From Chloroflexota bacterium (GTDB taxonomy: Bacteria > Chloroflexota > Chloroflexia > Thermomicrobiales > JADLAZ01): a stretch of 8,738 nucleotides of DNA. Below are positions 6,584 to 8,738 of this stretch, piece after piece. A program made the position numbers and the translations under genes. The notes under the pieces were generated by a model. It was not told the origin of the DNA, did no database searches, and saw only the letters and a list, made by a program, of their open reading frames with translations. The DNA is taken from NCBI GenBank assembly GCA_020849725.1, contig JADLAZ010000281.1, positions 1 through 8,738 of the forward strand, written 5' to 3'. Positions within the stretch are counted from its first letter, which is position 1. Every line of letters starts with the position of its first letter.

Positions 6584-6755
6584 GAACCGACACTGGCAGC
6601 CACATCCACGCGGCGACAGAGGCGGCATGATGGCTGCGGCCGGATGCACTGGGCGCCTTGGTCGCGTCATCCCAGTCTGCTTGGCGACGCTGCTTCTTGC
6701 TCGGCCTGAAGGCCGATTGTCCGGCAATAGTTAGCGACCGTGCCTGTCGCGCATT

Positions 6756-6773
6756 CTGCGCGCTGGTGCGCAG
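6756..6773 (+). repeat. Inverted repeat just upstream of amt
   Basis: CTGCGC (6756-6761) pairs with GCGCAG (6768-6773) around a six-nt loop GCTGGT. It lies about 40 nt before the amt ribosome binding site. A second small hairpin, TCGGCC-TGAA-GGCCGA, lies at 6701-6716. Either could be part of a leader structure or an operator; no regulator can be named from sequence alone. Confidence 0.35.
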
Positions 6774-6824
6774 TGCCCGTGCCCACGGATTCGGTGCAAT
6801 TCAGTCTAATCGAGGAGTGTATGC

Positions 6825-8075
6825 GTGCCTGAGTTGACGATCGACACCGGCGATACTGCCTGGTTGCTCATGAGCGCGGCGCTGGTGATGCTGATGACCC
6901 CCGCGCTCGGCTTCTTTTATGGTGGCCTGGTGCGCCGCAAGAATGTTCTGTCGACGATCATGCATTCATTCTTCGTCCTGGCGCTGGTCAGCGTCGTCTG
7001 GGTGCTGTGGGGCTACTCGCTGGCGTTCTCGCCCGGCAACGCCTTCATCGGTGGGCTGGACTGGGTCGGACTGGCCGGCGTTGGGCAGGAGCCAAACGGC
7101 GACTACTCCAAGACGGTGCCGCATATCGCGTTCATGGCTTTCCAGATGATGTTCGCCGTCATCACGCCAGCGCTGATCACCGGCGCCTTTGCCGAGCGAA
7201 AGCGATTCAAGGCATTCGTCCTGTTCTCGGTCCTGTGGGTGACGCTTGTCTACGCGCCGGTGGCACACTGGGTCTGGAGCACAACTGGCTGGCTGTCGGC
7301 CCTCAACCCGAACGGGACGATGGGCGCGCTTGACTTCGCCGGCGGCACAGTCGTCCACATTACCTCCGGCGCATCAGCACTGGTGGCGGCCATCGTTATC
7401 GGCAAGCGCCTGCCCTCGACCGAGCCAATCGACCCGCACGACTCGACCATGACGGTGCTGGGCGCCGGGCTGCTCTGGTTCGGCTGGTTCGGCTTCAATG
7501 CCGGCAGCGCTCTGGGCGCCAACGGGCTGGCGGCGCAGGCATTCGTCACCACCAACACCGCCGCGGCGATGGCGGCCCTGGCCTGGATGACCGTCTCCTG
7601 GATGCACCACAGCCGGCCGAGCGTGCTCGGACTTGCGATCGGCGCGGTAGCCGGACTGGTGGCGATCACCCCGGCGGCGGGTTTCGTGACCGTGCCGGCG
7701 GCGATCCTCATCGGCCTCATTGCCGGCACCGTCTGCTACTTCGCGGTCGACGTCGTCAAGAAACGGCTGGGCGTGGACGACGCGCTCGATGTCGTCGGAG
7801 TGCATGGCGTCGGCGGCACCATCGGCGCGCTGGCGACCGGCCTGTTTGCGACCACGGCGGTCAACGCGGCGGGCAAGGATGGCCTCTTCTACGGCCATGC
7901 GAACCAGGTGCTGGTGCAACTGGCAGCCATCGCCATCGTCTGGACCTACTCCCTGGCGATCTCCTGGATCATCCTCAAAGTGATCGATCTCGTCGTCGGC
8001 CTGCGCGTGCAGGAGCAAGACGAAGTGCTTGGGCTGGACACCAGTCAGCACGGCGAGGCCGCCTACACCGTTTAG
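6825..8075 (+). CDS. amt: Ammonium transporter, Amt/MEP/Rh family
   Basis: A 416-residue polytopic membrane channel that takes up ammonium (conducting it after deprotonation as NH3 plus H+ or NH4+). About eleven hydrophobic helices can be traced, the length is normal for the family, and the full signature is present: DFAGGTVVHITSGASALV with Asp170, which matches the Amt PROSITE pattern. The pore twin-histidine pair is His178 (VVHIT) and His327 (VGVHGVGG). The MAFQMMFAVITPALITGAFAER stretch carries the Phe-gate region, and APVAHWVW contains the pore Trp. The C-terminal tail GLRVQEQDEVLGLD...HGEAAY is the conserved cytoplasmic element that P-II proteins and trimer crosstalk act on. GTG 6825 is chosen because GAGGAG (6812-6817) is seven nt upstream; ATG 6821 is out of frame and ends after three codons. 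There is no cleavable signal peptide apparent. No glnK/glnB gene follows, since the next gene is convergent. Confidence 0.97.
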   Translation: MPELTIDTGDTAWLLMSAALVMLMTPALGFFYGGLVRRKNVLSTIMHSFFVLALVSVVWVLWGYSLAFSPGNAFIGGLDWVGLAGVGQEPNGDYSKTVPHIAFMAFQMMFAVITPALITGAFAERKRFKAFVLFSVLWVTLVYAPVAHWVWSTTGWLSALNPNGTMGALDFAGGTVVHITSGASALVAAIVIGKRLPSTEPIDPHDSTMTVLGAGLLWFGWFGFNAGSALGANGLAAQAFVTTNTAAAMAALAWMTVSWMHHSRPSVLGLAIGAVAGLVAITPAAGFVTVPAAILIGLIAGTVCYFAVDVVKKRLGVDDALDVVGVHGVGGTIGALATGLFATTAVNAAGKDGLFYGHANQVLVQLAAIAIVWTYSLAISWIILKVIDLVVGLRVQEQDEVLGLDTSQHGEAAYTV

Positions 8076-8093
8076 GCGCCGTCGTCTCCTCGC

Positions 8094-8140
8094 GTCGGCG
8101 CTGGGCCGGTCGACCTACCATCGACCGGCCCAGCACCGAC
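8094..8140. terminator. Strong bidirectional hairpin between convergent genes
   Basis: GCTGGGCCGGTCGA (8100-8113) and its exact complement (8121-8134) form a 14-bp stem around the seven-nt loop CCTACCA. Beyond a single C-A mismatch (8099/8135) the pairing continues for five more base pairs, GTCGG (8094-8098) with CCGAC (8136-8140), giving 19 pairs. It lies 18 nt after the amt stop and 7 nt beyond the stop of the minus-strand epimerase, so it can act on both transcripts. Neither side carries a T-run, so termination would rely on hairpin strength or Rho, or the element may protect the 3' ends. Confidence 0.75.
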
Positions 8141-8147
8141 CTGGCCG

Positions 8148-8738
8148 TCACTCCCCGAGAATGGCCCGCGCGAACGGCTCCGAGTCGTCCTCCGGGACGT
8201 AGCCAAGCTCGGCGATAGTGTTGGTGATGTCCCAGCGTCGGCGCGTGTTGCGCGAAATGGCGTAGTAGATGCCGTAGCGCCGGTCGGTCTCGATCGCCCG
8301 CCAGACGACCTGCGCGCAGTCACGCGGGCTGAGCCACATCCACAGTCCGATCTCGTCGCGCGGCTCCGGCAGGAACCAGCCGATGCGCAGGCAGATGACC
8401 GACAGGCCGAACTGGTCGGCATAGTGGCGGCCGAGCGTCTCGCCGAAGGCCTTCGAGACGCCGTAGAGCGAGTCGGGCCGCACCGGCTGGCTGGTATAGA
8501 TCGGCCACTGCGCGTCGCGGTCGTACATGCCCATGACGTGATTGGTGCTGGCGAAGATGAGCTTCGGCACGCCGGCGGCGCGCGCAGCCTCGATCACGTT
8601 GTACATGCCGACGATGTTGGCCTCGTGGATAGCCGCCCAGGGCGCGCCAACGCTCGGCTCGCCGGCCATGTGGACGACCGCGTCGATGCCCGCCATCAGC
8701 GGCATGACCTGATCGTAATGAGCGATATCGGCCTGGAC
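8148..8738 (-). CDS. NAD-dependent epimerase/dehydratase, uronate dehydrogenase-like (5' end outside window)
   Basis: The C-terminal 196 residues of an extended short-chain dehydrogenase on the minus strand; the reading frame is open to the right edge, so the N-terminal Rossmann GxxGxxG segment lies outside. Seen are the strand-4 motif VVHMAGEPSVG, the helix NIVGMYNVIEAARAAGVPKLIFASTNHVMG with the catalytic Ser of FASTNH, and the catalytic YGVSK (Tyr codon 8463-8465, Lys codon 8451-8453). The NH pair after the Ser, the RIGWFLPEPRDE segment and the W-rich middle resemble bacterial uronate dehydrogenases (about 265 residues), which oxidise glucuronate or galacturonate to the aldarolactone with NAD. 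Substrate assignment is an inference; other sugar-nucleotide or hydroxysteroid SDRs share the core. The ATG at 8703-8705 is internal: the upstream codons read VQADIAHYDQV, a typical SDR continuation. It faces amt with a shared hairpin between them. Confidence 0.88.
   Translation of the reverse strand, partial: VQADIAHYDQVMPLMAGIDAVVHMAGEPSVGAPWAAIHEANIVGMYNVIEAARAAGVPKLIFASTNHVMGMYDRDAQWPIYTSQPVRPDSLYGVSKAFGETLGRHYADQFGLSVICLRIGWFLPEPRDEIGLWMWLSPRDCAQVVWRAIETDRRYGIYYAISRNTRRRWDITNTIAELGYVPEDDSEPFARAILGE

Larger units (their letters stand above)
6335..6824. other. 490-nt intergenic region upstream of amt with hairpins and no convincing gene
   Basis: Frames are open here on both strands (for example 6456-6734 on the plus strand and 6428-6727 on the minus strand), but their translations are Arg/Pro/Ala-rich, lack domain motifs and have mixed third-position bases unlike the neighbouring genes, so I treat them as non-coding. 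The stretch 6374-6413 is noticeably richer in A/T. Hairpins that can be read directly: 6346-6369, 6563-6583, 6701-6716 and 6756-6773. TATTCT at 6376-6381 and TCTAAT at 6805-6810 resemble -10 boxes, but neither has a good -35. The end of the region carries the amt ribosome site GAGGAG at 6812-6817. It is either a long regulated leader or the remains of a decayed gene. Confidence 0.5.

Noticed and set aside
6428..6727. A 99-codon minus-strand frame upstream of amt
   Set aside because: Pro/Arg/Ser-rich translation with no motif, and no ribosome site recognised.
6456..6734. A 92-codon plus-strand frame upstream of amt
   Set aside because: Its GGTAGG touches the ATG, third-position bases are mixed, and the Arg/Ala-rich product shows no domain. 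Left as non-coding, though a decayed or very young gene is possible.
6821..6832. ATG just before the amt start
   Set aside because: It opens a frame of only three codons (MRA then stop) and is out of frame with amt; GTG 6825 is better spaced from GAGGAG.
1..8738. CRISPR arrays, tRNA or rRNA genes, insertion sequences, phage or defence genes
   Set aside because: Looked for on both strands; no regularly spaced repeats, no tRNA arm signature, no transposase or integrase motifs, and no terminal inverted repeats around a gene.

Overview
The window is a GC-rich bacterial chromosome segment with tightly packed genes, strong Shine-Dalgarno sites (GAGGAGG-type), GTG as well as ATG starts and a strong G/C preference at third codon positions. 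The families and their flavour (a soluble PAS-GAF hybrid kinase, the long form of the LOG protein, an orphan HPr, a uronate-dehydrogenase-like SDR) would fit a Chloroflexota bacterium, perhaps a Thermomicrobia/Sphaerobacter-like one. This is an inference from composition and protein style; a high-GC actinobacterium is not excluded.

Layout, left to right. (1) 2-760 (+): C-terminal 252 residues of an MFS exporter cut by the window edge. (2) 780-3719 (+): a 979-residue cytoplasmic hybrid histidine kinase, PAS-GAF-HisKA-HATPase-receiver-like-receiver-HPt, only 19 nt behind the MFS gene. (3) 3821-4306 (+): a YbaK/EbsC aminoacyl-tRNA deacylase with its own likely promoter. (4) 4517-5960 (+): a probable operon of a 90-residue two-helix membrane protein, a LOG-family phosphoribohydrolase and an HPr-like phosphocarrier. 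(5) 6053-6334 (+): a 93-residue protein of unknown function with a very good ribosome binding site. (6) 6335-6824: 490 nt with no convincing gene but several hairpins. (7) 6825-8075 (+): an Amt ammonium channel. (8) 8148-8738 (-): the C-terminal part of a convergent NAD-dependent epimerase/dehydratase resembling uronate dehydrogenase, running off the right edge. A 19-pair hairpin lies between the two convergent genes.

The genes do not form one recognisable pathway: signalling, tRNA proofreading, nucleotide metabolism, phosphocarrier, ammonium uptake and sugar-acid oxidation sit side by side as ordinary core and housekeeping functions. I see no transposase, integrase, tRNA, rRNA, CRISPR array or phage gene, and nothing that stands as a clearly new multi-gene system. 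The items most worth a second look are the degenerate first receiver of the hybrid kinase, the unknown 93-residue protein, the G/C-only stretch with a tiny coupled reading frame in front of the HPr start, the small membrane protein fused into the LOG operon, and the long structured leader of amt.
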